A stretch of 49,605 nucleotides of DNA, from the IMG/VR virus record IMGVR_UViG_3300031673_000082, positions 1 through 49,605 of that record; one strand, written 5' to 3'. Below are positions 31,752 to 40,829 of the stretch, piece after piece (position 1 is the stretch's first letter; the number at the start of each line of letters is the position of its first letter). This DNA is from a virus. Position numbers and translations under genes: made by a program. Under the pieces are notes generated by a model. It was not told where the DNA came from. It made no database searches and saw only the letters and a list, made by a program, of their open reading frames with translations.

Positions 31752-33242
31752 ATGGCTAATATTGATGCTGCTACAGGTTTTGCTGGAGCTTCACAATCTG
31801 TTTCTGGAGTCACACTGTTGTCTCATGACGGTGTGGTTAATTTTATAGAAAATAGTACCATGGTTTTTCTTCCAACCGGTGTTGCTTATACTGCAATAGC
31901 CAGCGGATATTCGCTTGACCAAAATGGAAATGTATATGGCTTGAATGGCGCTCTTTTGGTTGGTGCTCCATCATCTCCTGCGCCATTTCATGGTATGGGA
32001 ATTTATAATGGCGATTTCTATGCGGTCAATCCGGCATCTGGATGGGTTGTACCAAGTGGCGGAGGAAGCTGGTCATCCATTGCGTTACCAACTCCGGGGA
32101 ACGGGGCGTCTGTGACCGGATCATGTTGTCTTGAAACACCGTCTGGTGTCGGGTTTGGGTTGTGGTCATTGGTGCAAACCCCAAGCGGAGGAAACATCGC
32201 GGCACAAGCACAGTTAACCGGAGAAATATTGGTTTCTGATAACAGCTTAACTTATATCTATCCAACACCATATATAAATTATGCGCAAGCACTTCCCTAT
32301 GGCGCGAACTATCTGGCCGTATCGCCGGACAATACTTACGCCATGGCTGGCGTTTCCAGCGGGGTTGCGTTCTTTGAAAACAATGCCGGAACATGGTCTA
32401 TTGCCACATCTTTTAGTTTGCCTAATGTAAACAATTTGGCTATAGGAAATGGTGTGTCATTGGTATGCCAACAGGCTAGCGGGCAAGTGACTCCGATCAA
32501 TCTCGTCAGTGGCGCATGGACGGAACAAACCGTATTGCCTCTTTCTGGAACGTGCGCGTACATAACGTCTGACAATACGCACGCTTTAGTTGGAACTCCA
32601 TCGGGGATTGCCACACTTGAACTACTCTCCGGGGGATGGTTGGTTAATAGCCAAATAACACTGAACAATGATCCTATCCAGATCATGATGGATACGGTTT
32701 TGCAGAACGGTCTTGTTTATGCTCTGACACCTAGCGGCATGGCGATATATTCTTCAGACGCAAACTATGCGCTTACATACTATGGAAATCTCCCCGTTTC
32801 TGGTGTGTCGTCTTTTGTCATTCAGCAAGACGAAGTGATTACTCCGTCTGGGCTAGGAAGTAGCACATTTGTTGCACCTGCAAAAGCGCCAAACGTCATT
32901 GGTGGAAACTCATCACATGCCTATATGTATATGAATTATTCTCCGTATGTGTGGAATCAGTGCATTTTGGGTGGCGTTACTTTATATAATAGCACGTTTG
33001 GCTCTCCCGTCTGGAAAGTTAGTGCGTATCCAGATTCTATTGTTGCTGGGCCGTCTGGATCAGCGTATGCTCTTTGTCCACAAAATTTGTTATTTGGAAC
33101 AGACGGTAATACAATCAATTTGTCACCTCCTACACCTATGGGATTTTCAGTTCCCGTAGGGTTGTCTGCCGGAGTTTTTGACGGTACAAACTGGTATCTC
33201 ACGGGGTCGTTGATGGGTGGGATTGTCATGGTTTCTCCTTGA
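31752..33242 (+). CDS. beta-propeller-like baseplate-associated protein, 496 aa
   Basis: The chain has repeated beta units with Gly-Asp/Asn turns (for example YTAIASGYSLDQNGNVYGLN, VSPDNTYAMAGVSSGVAFFE, ITSDNTHALVGTPSGIATLE, YALTPSGMAIYSSDANYALT), a pattern of a WD40/YVTN-like beta-propeller. It lies between spike and a baseplate protein, so it may be a side fibre or receptor-contact component. No signal peptide. Function not known; not a usual myovirus baseplate gene. Confidence 0.65.
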   Translation: MANIDAATGFAGASQSVSGVTLLSHDGVVNFIENSTMVFLPTGVAYTAIASGYSLDQNGNVYGLNGALLVGAPSSPAPFHGMGIYNGDFYAVNPASGWVVPSGGGSWSSIALPTPGNGASVTGSCCLETPSGVGFGLWSLVQTPSGGNIAAQAQLTGEILVSDNSLTYIYPTPYINYAQALPYGANYLAVSPDNTYAMAGVSSGVAFFENNAGTWSIATSFSLPNVNNLAIGNGVSLVCQQASGQVTPINLVSGAWTEQTVLPLSGTCAYITSDNTHALVGTPSGIATLELLSGGWLVNSQITLNNDPIQIMMDTVLQNGLVYALTPSGMAIYSSDANYALTYYGNLPVSGVSSFVIQQDEVITPSGLGSSTFVAPAKAPNVIGGNSSHAYMYMNYSPYVWNQCILGGVTLYNSTFGSPVWKVSAYPDSIVAGPSGSAYALCPQNLLFGTDGNTINLSPPTPMGFSVPVGLSAGVFDGTNWYLTGSLMGGIVMVSP

Positions 33243-33251
33243 GGGGTTTTT

Positions 33252-34091
33252 ATGAGCGTTGGAAGTCTACTTAATCAGATTCCCAATACTTCTGGTGCAG
33301 CTTCCAATCTCCTTGGGAACGCCATAAGCGGAATAAACAACGCTATCGGTGTGGCAAATCCTGTAAAGGGTGTTTACCGCACGGTAATACCGACTCCATT
33401 CAGCAGCAATACTGGCGGTCCGGCACTTTTCCGGCTGTCCATATACGATCCAAACACTCAAAAAACATTGACGAGTAGTATTCCTGAGAACCCATTTGTT
33501 TTCGCTGTTTCTCCGCAGGATTACAGCAGGCGATTTGCGGAAATGACTACCATTTATGATACCCCAGGAACGGCAAAACAACGCGGGGTTCAAAGAGTGG
33601 CAGATCAGTATGGCGAAGGTCCGCCGATATGGACATTTCGCGGAACGACCGGTTATACCTATCACAATTTTGACAATTATAAAAATACAGGTATGCAGGC
33701 AATAAACAATCTGCGTAATTTTTTGTCGTCATTTGCATTGCTTAACAAATCTCAAGCGGATAATGGCCTCGAGCTGTACACTATGGAGATGGATGATTTT
33801 TATCAGGGTGAATACTGGCAAGTTGTTCCGATGGGGCAGCAATCCATCAACCGCAATTCATCCAAGCCTTTGTGGGGTTACTATGACATCACGTTGGCCG
33901 GGATAACATCAGTCACGTCTCCCGTAACGCAAACGGATCCGATACTGCAAGCTCTTGAAGTGCCGTTTGAAACTGCCCTACAAACCGCTGGAACATTTGG
34001 AGCAGGTGTTATTCAAGGGTTGTATCCATCAAGTATTGCCAATTTTTTATTGTCCTCCAGTGGCGCATTATCTTTTGCGACGGCACTCTAA
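33252..34091 (+). CDS. baseplate structural protein, 279 aa
   Basis: N-terminal Asn/Gly/Ala-rich linker, then a beta domain FRLSIYDPNTQKTLTSSIPE with FVFAVSPQDYSRRFAEMTTI and QRVADQYGEGPPIWTFRGTT, ending in ELYTMEMDDFYQGEYWQVVP. The pattern of 'F.V.P..Y' followed by 'Q.V.D.YG.GP..W..RG.TG' is typical of tail/baseplate proteins bearing a circularised beta domain (as in XkdP-like or gp53-like proteins). One-base overlap with the next gene. Confidence 0.6.
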   Translation: MSVGSLLNQIPNTSGAASNLLGNAISGINNAIGVANPVKGVYRTVIPTPFSSNTGGPALFRLSIYDPNTQKTLTSSIPENPFVFAVSPQDYSRRFAEMTTIYDTPGTAKQRGVQRVADQYGEGPPIWTFRGTTGYTYHNFDNYKNTGMQAINNLRNFLSSFALLNKSQADNGLELYTMEMDDFYQGEYWQVVPMGQQSINRNSSKPLWGYYDITLAGITSVTSPVTQTDPILQALEVPFETALQTAGTFGAGVIQGLYPSSIANFLLSSSGALSFATAL

Positions 34092-35458
34092 TGGCTATTA
34101 ATCCAATATTCGTCCAGCTATCAAAAAACCTCTTGACTGAAGGGATATTGACTTCTCTTAATTATCAGAATAGCAATACATCTCCTGAAATATATCAGGG
34201 GATTGCTAACACTATGATAGATTATTTATATATTTCAAATATATATATATGGCAGAATTATCTTTCTGAAGAATCTACCAAATTGCAACAGATATTGGCA
34301 TTTAACTTGCCGTTTCCAACGGCATCCCTTGTTGCCAGAATAAATGGTCTGAATGATTTTTTGCAGGCAATAAATTATAATTGGCTCAACATCCTGCAAA
34401 ATGTAAATTTCTCGCTTTTATATTCTGGAAGCTCCGCTTTGTATCAAACGCCAGACATAATACAAATATTTACTGGATTTAACTCGGAAATTCCTCAAGG
34501 AACTGATCTGGCAACCAGTTCTCAAGATCAGGTTGATGCTTGGTATAATGCTTGGCAATATGGATTAACAAATACCAATGTACCACAGGACGTAACGGAC
34601 GCCTGTAGCAGGCAATATTCTGTCAGCCAATCCTTAAACTATTTTGTACAACAAACAGTCGTTGCTAGTCCTAATGAAATGAATTTACAGACTATATGGA
34701 ATCAAGTAGTTGCCGTCCATTCATATCTTCAGACTGGAGATATTCTGGCGCAAGACTGGTCTAATGCCTTTTTGCAAAATATTATCACTTATAAATATAC
34801 GGCAACGCTGTTTGCCATATTGAACGCTGGTGTTTATGAATCTGCAATACAAGCGCCAACGACGCAGACTCCACGCGATCAACTGCGGTCAAATGAAAAT
34901 CTTATGCAGTTTTCGGCTAGGACTACGGGGAACTATGAAAACTGGAACATCATAGCCCAGATAAACAATCTGTCACCACCATACATATCTACCATGCAAT
35001 TTCCTGTGCCAAATACGGCTAAACCCGGAGAATATCTATACTTGCCTCCCGGCCCAACCATTATCCCAACAAGCTATGAAGGCGACATACTTGGTACTGA
35101 TATATATATTGGACCGTTCAACCAAGAAATGCCACAATGGGGTGGAGATTTTCAGACGGTTTCTGGGATACAAAATTATCTATACGCTATCACTAGACGG
35201 ATGCTTACAGCAGTAGGAAACTATTATTATGATCCTTTGTATGGCAGCAGATTGCCTGCGGAAATAGGCAATGCGAATACGGGCAATGCAGGGCGCATGG
35301 CGGCATACGCAGCCGGGGCGATCAACCAAGACGCACGAACTCAGACAGTAGACAACGTGGCTGTTATATATACTCCTGGAGTCGGATCGTACAGCATTAC
35401 AGCAGACGTAACACCGATAGGTACACAACAATCTCAAACCGTGACGGCGGCAGGATAA
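34091..35458 (+). CDS. baseplate wedge protein with LysM-like and gp25-like C-terminal parts, 455 aa
   Basis: Residues 1-270 are an unfamiliar helical region. Around residue 280, NYENWNIIAQINNLSPPYIS with PGEYLYLPPG resembles a LysM domain as found in baseplate proteins. From about 350, GGDFQTVSGIQNYLYAITRR and VGNYYYDPLYGSRLPAEIGN resemble the gpW/gp25-like wedge component, which normally is a separate gene before the J protein. So this appears to be a fusion of two baseplate parts; the neighbouring J gene supports it. Confidence 0.62.
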   Translation: MAINPIFVQLSKNLLTEGILTSLNYQNSNTSPEIYQGIANTMIDYLYISNIYIWQNYLSEESTKLQQILAFNLPFPTASLVARINGLNDFLQAINYNWLNILQNVNFSLLYSGSSALYQTPDIIQIFTGFNSEIPQGTDLATSSQDQVDAWYNAWQYGLTNTNVPQDVTDACSRQYSVSQSLNYFVQQTVVASPNEMNLQTIWNQVVAVHSYLQTGDILAQDWSNAFLQNIITYKYTATLFAILNAGVYESAIQAPTTQTPRDQLRSNENLMQFSARTTGNYENWNIIAQINNLSPPYISTMQFPVPNTAKPGEYLYLPPGPTIIPTSYEGDILGTDIYIGPFNQEMPQWGGDFQTVSGIQNYLYAITRRMLTAVGNYYYDPLYGSRLPAEIGNANTGNAGRMAAYAAGAINQDARTQTVDNVAVIYTPGVGSYSITADVTPIGTQQSQTVTAAG

Positions 35459-35461
35459 CGT

Positions 35462-36619
35462 ATGGCAAATCAGACCACCAACATACAACAGTATATCAAT
35501 TTGCCGTCACCTCCAACGACGTCGGAAATAGTTATTGGTATCATGCAGCTTATTGCTGCTCAGAGCGGCATATTGACCGATACAAACTCCGGCTCTCAGG
35601 TGCGTGCGTGGGGAACCTCCGTTGGTGCCGTTATAGAACAGCAAGGCATCATGAATCAGGTGGCCATGCTTCAATACGCTGTGCAGGGAGCATTGGGGAT
35701 ATTCGGCATCACGCAAACACAAGCGACTTATGCAACTGGCAACGTGACATTTACGATTGGCGCGGCGCAGCCAACGAATGTCTATATTCCAGCGGGAACC
35801 TTGGTGTCTACTTCTGGCGGTATCGTATTCTTTACGACTTCTGCATCCTACATCACGGCTGGCCAACTTTCGGTGACGATTGGTGTTCAGGCGCAAAATG
35901 CTGGAACGGCTGGCAATGTGGCCGCAGGAAGCATTATCCAAGTCATTTCAGCGTTACCTTATGCCATTACCGTTTCCAATGGGGCTGCAACGAGCGGCGG
36001 CGCCGATCTTGAGCCCATAACAGAAACGCTTACTCGATTCAACGCCGTTTCTCAAGCACTGGCCGCTTGTACTCCTGTAGCGTTAGCGGCTGGGGTCCTG
36101 AATTATACGCTTTCCGGCACAGGGGAAACAGTAAAGTATTCCACATGCTACGAGCCATGGTTGGCTCAGGCCGCAAGCGGGGTTACATCCGGCTTTACGG
36201 TTGGTTATGACATCTATGTGGATAATGGTAGCGGAACGGCTAGCAATGATTTGCTTTCTGGAGTAACGAATCTTATTAACGGGACTCCCGGGCTCGGACC
36301 CGCTGGCGTTCCATTTGCTGTATATGCCGTCAATGCAGTTCCGGTTAGCGGCGTAGTGAATGCCGTAGCAGCACCATTCTTTGTCACTCAAACGGCAGCG
36401 ATTACCACCGCCATACAAACAAGTGTAGATGCTTATTTCGCAGCACTCCAGTTTGGACAAGATGTATCTCAGGGAGCCCTCCTCGCGCAGGTCGCAGACG
36501 CCACTTATGGACAAGTGAGTTCTATTGAGGTAAATCTTACCCCAAGTGGTGCGTACATACCAATAGGTTTGACGCAACGGGCACAATTAATTGGTTTAAC
36601 GATCAACACTACAACATGA
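35462..36619 (+). CDS. baseplate J-like protein (gp6 type), 385 aa
   Basis: Wedge component that starts sheath contraction. The sequence has the family pattern: N-terminal helix region, ATYATGNVTFTIGAAQPTNV and IPAGTLVSTSGGIVFFTT, then VQAQNAGTAGNVAAGSIIQV and GGADLEPITETLTRFNAV (the GGxDxEs/tDxelR-like motif) and a closing alpha/beta end. Overlaps the next gene by 4 bases (ATGA). Confidence 0.85.
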   Translation: MANQTTNIQQYINLPSPPTTSEIVIGIMQLIAAQSGILTDTNSGSQVRAWGTSVGAVIEQQGIMNQVAMLQYAVQGALGIFGITQTQATYATGNVTFTIGAAQPTNVYIPAGTLVSTSGGIVFFTTSASYITAGQLSVTIGVQAQNAGTAGNVAAGSIIQVISALPYAITVSNGAATSGGADLEPITETLTRFNAVSQALAACTPVALAAGVLNYTLSGTGETVKYSTCYEPWLAQAASGVTSGFTVGYDIYVDNGSGTASNDLLSGVTNLINGTPGLGPAGVPFAVYAVNAVPVSGVVNAVAAPFFVTQTAAITTAIQTSVDAYFAALQFGQDVSQGALLAQVADATYGQVSSIEVNLTPSGAYIPIGLTQRAQLIGLTINTTT

Positions 36620-37272
36620 ACTATGCACAAGTAGCACAAATTATTCAGTCGCTTCCGGGGACTTTTCAGAGAACCGGAACGACTTTTAACGCGGTTGAAT
36701 CTTCCATTATCCAGCCGTGCTTTTCCTATACGTCATCTACTGACCAGCTAGCTCAGTCCATGATTGTAGATAACGCGCAATGGACCACATTAGATACCAT
36801 CGGTACAATTTGGGGAATACTTCGCCTTTCATCCGAGGGCGACGTGCAATACCGAAATCGGCTCATGGCTATATTTCAAAGCATGGCTGGTATTCCTTAC
36901 GGGATACAACAGTTCATTTTGGATGTGTTCAATCTGGATGCCAAGGTAAAAAATCAATCCATAGGAACAAATGGTGCAGGTTATAGTATCACCTTTTCTT
37001 CTTCGCTTGCGGTGTCACAACAAAATACCGTAGCCCAACAGTTGCAATGGATTCGCCCAGCAGGAGTTCCCTTTCAAATGTATGGAGTCGGTAGTGGATT
37101 CTTTTTGGGTACTATCAATTATGTCAACGCAGCATCCGTTACGGGAGCCTATCTTACAACGGGAACAGCATTGCTTCCGTTCTCCGCTTCAGCTTCAACC
37201 AATAGTCCATTGAATCAGTTGCCGACCACGTTTTTCACGAATCCGCTTTTGACGGGTGCTATTGTCCCATGA
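36616..37272 (+). CDS. baseplate/tail protein following J (tail protein I or XkdT-like), 218 aa
   Basis: Directly coupled to the J gene and before the tail fibre, where P2-type I or XkdU-like proteins lie. Early segment AQWTTLDTIGTIWGILRLSS with EGDVQYRNRLMAIFQSMAG resembles the 'R..EGD..YR.R' pattern of those proteins. The C-terminus is hydrophobic, Thr/Ser-rich, and likely contacts the fibre. Confidence 0.62.
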   Translation: MNYAQVAQIIQSLPGTFQRTGTTFNAVESSIIQPCFSYTSSTDQLAQSMIVDNAQWTTLDTIGTIWGILRLSSEGDVQYRNRLMAIFQSMAGIPYGIQQFILDVFNLDAKVKNQSIGTNGAGYSITFSSSLAVSQQNTVAQQLQWIRPAGVPFQMYGVGSGFFLGTINYVNAASVTGAYLTTGTALLPFSASASTNSPLNQLPTTFFTNPLLTGAIVP

Positions 37273-37302
37273 TAAAGTTTAGAAAAGTTTTGAGGTCATG
37301 CC

Positions 37303-38751
37303 ATGCGCCAACCCGTATATAACAATTATCAGTTTATTGATGCTACCGTACTTAACGATGGCGCTACTGAACTTTTGCAATCTACTCAAGAGATTGGGCA
37401 GTTTTTGCACGATCCAGGACTAGTTAGCCCTCAAGACGTGGCGTTCGCGTTCAATAACACCTTGCAAGTATCTGTCACAACGGCAAGTGGGTTTGCCGTG
37501 TTATTTGGTGATGGGTTAGTGGTTCAGGGACTCGGCACGGCAAACAACACAGTAAACAATGTTTATAGCGTTGATTTCGCTCCGCTGGTTCCTGTAAGCG
37601 GGTCAGTAACCGCTTACGTCATCGCATCAGTTGCAACCATAGGGTTTAATCCGTACATCGTGGTTGGCCCCCCGGTTGGTCATCCAGACTACAATCCCGC
37701 TTTCAACCCTTATACCGCGTATGCAGAGAATCGGTACACACTGAACATCGTTGCCAGCACTACGCCTCCAGATAATCTGACTACATTCAGCCTTGGACAA
37801 ACAACGCTGAATGCAGGCCAGACTGGCATTACGTCGCTAACGTACACATGGCAATATGTAAATTCCGTTTTGCGGCCTACCGGTGTAGTCGCTGGATCAT
37901 ACCCCGTGGCTACTGTCAATGTGGATGCCAATGGTCGTATTCTATCCGCTTCACAGACTCCAAATGTAGGATTTACCAACCAGGCTAATTCGTGGAGCGG
38001 GAATCAAGCGGTAAGCGGTAGTGTTAGCGCGACAACAGGATTCTCTACTCCTGCAAATGTGACTTGTGCTGCTGCTTCTACAGCGGGACAGGCCGTGAAT
38101 CTTGGTCAAGCATTCAAGCTGTTGCAGCCTACCGCATCTCAGTCTATTACACCTGCGGCATTAACGACTGTTGTAGAACCCGGTTCTTTAACGGCTGCTA
38201 TCACCTTGACCATAAATCCGGGCACAGTTCTTGGTCAAAAGATAACAATATATGGTGCAGTAGCCTATCCCGTAACTATTTCTTCAAGCGTGTCTTCAGG
38301 GTCGCCTTATTTCCTAGACGTAACCAGTATATCATTCTATAGCTGGACTATCGGGGCAGGATTTCCATCGCAATTTATAGAGCTTACTTGGGATGGGTTT
38401 AATTGGAAATTTGTCAGCGGTGGGAAAACTGTTGTGGCCGATGCAGTGGCTAACAATCAGGCCGTGAATCTTGGACAATTCCCAGCCACCCTGTCCGGGT
38501 CTGGATACCAAAAATTGCCCAATGGATACATCCGGCAATGGCTTGTGGTCGGCACCACTATCGGTGCTACAACTGCATTTACATGGCCCATTGTGTTCCC
38601 GAATGGCCCCCTATCGGCGGCTACGTCCGATACAGGAGCCGGCGCGCTTCGATATGGCGTCACGATGACTGCCGCTGGCGGAAATTTGTATTCAGGTGGC
38701 GGCACAGCGGGGCTTGCCGCAGCGGCCTATATCGAAGCGATAGGGAATTAA
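37303..38751 (+). CDS. tail fibre protein with gp53-like tip, 482 aa
   Basis: Residues 1-170 form the attachment part. The middle has fibre-like elements VATVNVDANGRILSASQTPN and two copies of QAVNLGQ (about 263-269 and 386-392, both coded by nearly the same DNA, CAGGCCGTGAATCTTGG). The tip SGYQKLPNGYIRQWLVVGTT and PIVFPNGPLSAATSDT match the gp53-like receptor-tip domain of tail fibres. Host recognition is the likely role. Followed after 2 bases by its accessory gene. Confidence 0.8.
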   Translation: MRQPVYNNYQFIDATVLNDGATELLQSTQEIGQFLHDPGLVSPQDVAFAFNNTLQVSVTTASGFAVLFGDGLVVQGLGTANNTVNNVYSVDFAPLVPVSGSVTAYVIASVATIGFNPYIVVGPPVGHPDYNPAFNPYTAYAENRYTLNIVASTTPPDNLTTFSLGQTTLNAGQTGITSLTYTWQYVNSVLRPTGVVAGSYPVATVNVDANGRILSASQTPNVGFTNQANSWSGNQAVSGSVSATTGFSTPANVTCAAASTAGQAVNLGQAFKLLQPTASQSITPAALTTVVEPGSLTAAITLTINPGTVLGQKITIYGAVAYPVTISSSVSSGSPYFLDVTSISFYSWTIGAGFPSQFIELTWDGFNWKFVSGGKTVVADAVANNQAVNLGQFPATLSGSGYQKLPNGYIRQWLVVGTTIGATTAFTWPIVFPNGPLSAATSDTGAGALRYGVTMTAAGGNLYSGGGTAGLAAAAYIEAIGN

Positions 38752-38753
38752 TC

Positions 38754-39299
38754 ATGAGCCAAAAATATGCAGCATACGATAAATCAGGGGCCATCACAGG
38801 CTTTTATGACAGCGTGGACAGCCCTGTACCACCGGGCACCACGGCTATCGAGATAACTCACGCGCAATGGCAGACCTGCCTGTCTACGCCAGGATATAGC
38901 GTGTCCAACGGGATATTGACGCCCCCATCCTCCGCCATGCTATTGACTCAAGCGCAGACGGCACAGATCGCCCTGTTGAGGGACGCCTACGAGGCCGCGA
39001 TTCTGGCACCCGTAAGCTTCACGACCGCTGCGGGCACGACGGCCATGTTTGCCACTACACCAGCCGCCATCGGTTATCTGCAGGGCGTGATTGATGCAGG
39101 AAGCGCTGCATGGACGGCGAATCTTTGGTTGAGCAATGCCGGAACGCCTATCACGCCATTTACATTTGCCGATGTGCAGGGGCTTGCGGCGGCGATTGAG
39201 GCGGTAGAGACGCCGGAGTATCAGGAGCTGCTGAAGCTTATTGGTGAAGTGATGGCAGCCACTACTGTCAGCACCGTACAGGCTATCTCATGGCAATAA
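38754..39299 (+). CDS. tail fibre accessory/assembly protein with DUF4376-like domain, 181 aa
   Basis: The N-terminus (KYAAYDKSGAITGFYDS) is typical of tail-fibre assembly proteins, and TQAQTAQIALLRDAYEAAIL, then VSFTTAAGTTAMFATTP, SAAWTANLW and TFADVQGLAAAIEAVE match the DUF4376 domain found with them. I chose the ATG at 38754, 2 bases after the fibre gene; a longer frame from 38538 lies inside the fibre gene. More GC-rich than its neighbours, consistent with exchange as a fibre-accessory pair. Confidence 0.75.
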   Translation: MSQKYAAYDKSGAITGFYDSVDSPVPPGTTAIEITHAQWQTCLSTPGYSVSNGILTPPSSAMLLTQAQTAQIALLRDAYEAAILAPVSFTTAAGTTAMFATTPAAIGYLQGVIDAGSAAWTANLWLSNAGTPITPFTFADVQGLAAAIEAVETPEYQELLKLIGEVMAATTVSTVQAISWQ

Positions 39300-39328
39300 T
39301 TTTTTAACCGCAAAATAAAGGGTTTTGT

Positions 39329-39649
39329 ATGGAACTAGAATCTCGCGTCTTCGTCCTTGAAAACAACCACCGGCAACTCGATAGCCGCATTTTAACTCTT
39401 GAACAGAATATTGAGTCTTTCCGTGAAGAGATTCAGAATATGCGTAACGAATCACGCAATGACATGCAAGATGTAAAGAAAACCATGACAGACGTTATTA
39501 TCGGAGCACAAAATGCACAGCCAGAATGGGCGGCTCGTGATTCTAAGCGCGTATATACAACGAATGGAATTTTGATAGGTGTCATTGTATCATTGATCGG
39601 CGTGTTAGCCACCATTGGCATAGAAATAATTCATGTTTACCCAAAATAA
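39329..39649 (+). CDS. coiled-coil plus C-terminal membrane anchor (lysis-region protein), 106 aa
   Basis: Residues 1-60 are a strong coiled coil (MELESRVFVLENNHRQLDSR onward), and residues about 80-102 form one membrane segment (GILIGVIVSLIGVLATIGIE). This layout resembles haemolysin XhlA-like lysis proteins and spanin-type partners. First gene after the fibre block and overlapped by the next gene for 17 bases. Confidence 0.6.
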   Translation: MELESRVFVLENNHRQLDSRILTLEQNIESFREEIQNMRNESRNDMQDVKKTMTDVIIGAQNAQPEWAARDSKRVYTTNGILIGVIVSLIGVLATIGIEIIHVYPK

Positions 39650-40016
39650 AACATCTTATCTTGAGAGGATGTCATCAAAAGTGTTGAATATACGCTTTTT
39701 GATGATATATTTTTTAATTTTCAACATTATTTTTGTATCATGGGTTTTGATGCAGAATATTTTGAGGCATCCATTTGACGCATATCCGTATCCCATGCTA
39801 AATCTTATGTTGGCATGGTTCGTGGCTGCAATGGATATTGTTATGTTGATGGCCAGCGTTCTTGGTTCTCGGCCAGCGGAAAGGCAATCTGTATACATGC
39901 TTGAACTTATGGAGTCTCAGCTTGCCATATTGAAAACCATAAAAGAAATGCAGGAAAACGAAGAAAAATGGGAAATACGCATGTTGGATATTGTTCAAGG
40001 GCTTAAAAATGGCTAA
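39633..40016 (+). CDS. DUF1003-like two-segment membrane protein, 127 aa
   Basis: HPFDAYPYPMLNLMLAWFVA followed by AAMDIVMLMASVLGSRPAER corresponds to the DUF1003 signature (FDPYPF-LLN then two helices and a basic region), with membrane segments at about 22-42 and 57-76. A long C-terminal helix follows. DUF1003 function is not known; here it lies in the lysis region and may work as a holin-like or accessory protein. Overlaps both neighbours. Confidence 0.72.
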   Translation: MFTQNKTSYLERMSSKVLNIRFLMIYFLIFNIIFVSWVLMQNILRHPFDAYPYPMLNLMLAWFVAAMDIVMLMASVLGSRPAERQSVYMLELMESQLAILKTIKEMQENEEKWEIRMLDIVQGLKNG

Positions 40017-40788
40017 AAATATTTCAGTGGCTTTGTCTGGTTCCGGGTTTTTGTTTCCGGTTCATCTTGGTGCATTACACGCGCTGGATGATTATGGATA
40101 TGCTGTGGATGAACTCATCGGTACTTCAGGCGGCTCCTTGGTTGCGGCCATGGTTTCTGGGAAAAAATATACATGGCCTCAACTGCAAGAGCTGGTCCTT
40201 GAAACAGACTTTTCGTTCGCCATGTCGAAAGACTTGCTGACACCTTGGAGATTTTTCCATAAAGGCGGATTGTGCTCCACTCGGCCTATAGTGAAATGGA
40301 TTGGCAAGCACGCTGGTCAGGAATGGCCTAAAATGAAAGTAGGATTCATCACTACAGACAGTCGCACATGGGAAAGCGTGGTCTTGCGTAGCGGCTCCAC
40401 TTCCATGACGTTTGCCCAATGCGCCGTGGCGTCCGCGTGCCTCCCTGCTATCTATCCACCGATGAACGGCATTTATCAGGACGGTGGCATACTCGAAAAT
40501 CTAGGGGAAAAATACCTTACGGGAAAAACAAAGGTCGGCATTCGATTGGTCGAGCCTCAAAAAAGCGTTACCAACTTTGGCATCCTTGATAACTTAACTG
40601 GCGCGGTTTCTGCCATGCTGGACAAGATTGAAACACTGGAAGTACATAACTGTCCAGACGTGCTCACTATTCCAGTGGATGTTTCCAATTACAGTTTTCT
40701 GGACACTGACTTGTCTCTTTCATCCAAGCAAAAACTATGGAACTTGGGGTATAATGCGGTTCAGGGCAGCCTGCATTTGGTTAAATAG
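40009..40788 (+). CDS. patatin-like phospholipase, 259 aa
   Basis: Serine lipase/acyl hydrolase. The oxyanion-type loop SGSGF is at 10-14, the nucleophile elbow G38-T-S40-G-G42 follows, and the catalytic Asp lies in DGGILEN (D158), the three landmarks of the patatin family. No signal peptide is visible. It lies between DUF1003-like and holin-like genes, so it could attack phospholipids from the cytoplasmic side late in infection. The ATG at 40009 overlaps the preceding stop; a slightly longer frame is less likely. Confidence 0.87.
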   Translation: MAKNISVALSGSGFLFPVHLGALHALDDYGYAVDELIGTSGGSLVAAMVSGKKYTWPQLQELVLETDFSFAMSKDLLTPWRFFHKGGLCSTRPIVKWIGKHAGQEWPKMKVGFITTDSRTWESVVLRSGSTSMTFAQCAVASACLPAIYPPMNGIYQDGGILENLGEKYLTGKTKVGIRLVEPQKSVTNFGILDNLTGAVSAMLDKIETLEVHNCPDVLTIPVDVSNYSFLDTDLSLSSKQKLWNLGYNAVQGSLHLVK

Positions 40789-40817
40789 TTGCAACCATTA
40801 GATTGGCGGCGTAAGAT
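40789..40817 (+). promoter_or_regulatory. sigma-70-like promoter for the holin-like/lipoprotein genes
   Basis: TTGCAA (40789-40794), a 17-base spacer and TAAGAT (40812-40817), directly after the patatin stop codon and 13 bases before the next start. Spacing is optimal and the -35 is close to consensus. It would give separate control of the small lysis genes. Confidence 0.5.
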
Positions 40818-40829
40818 GGAATATATGTA

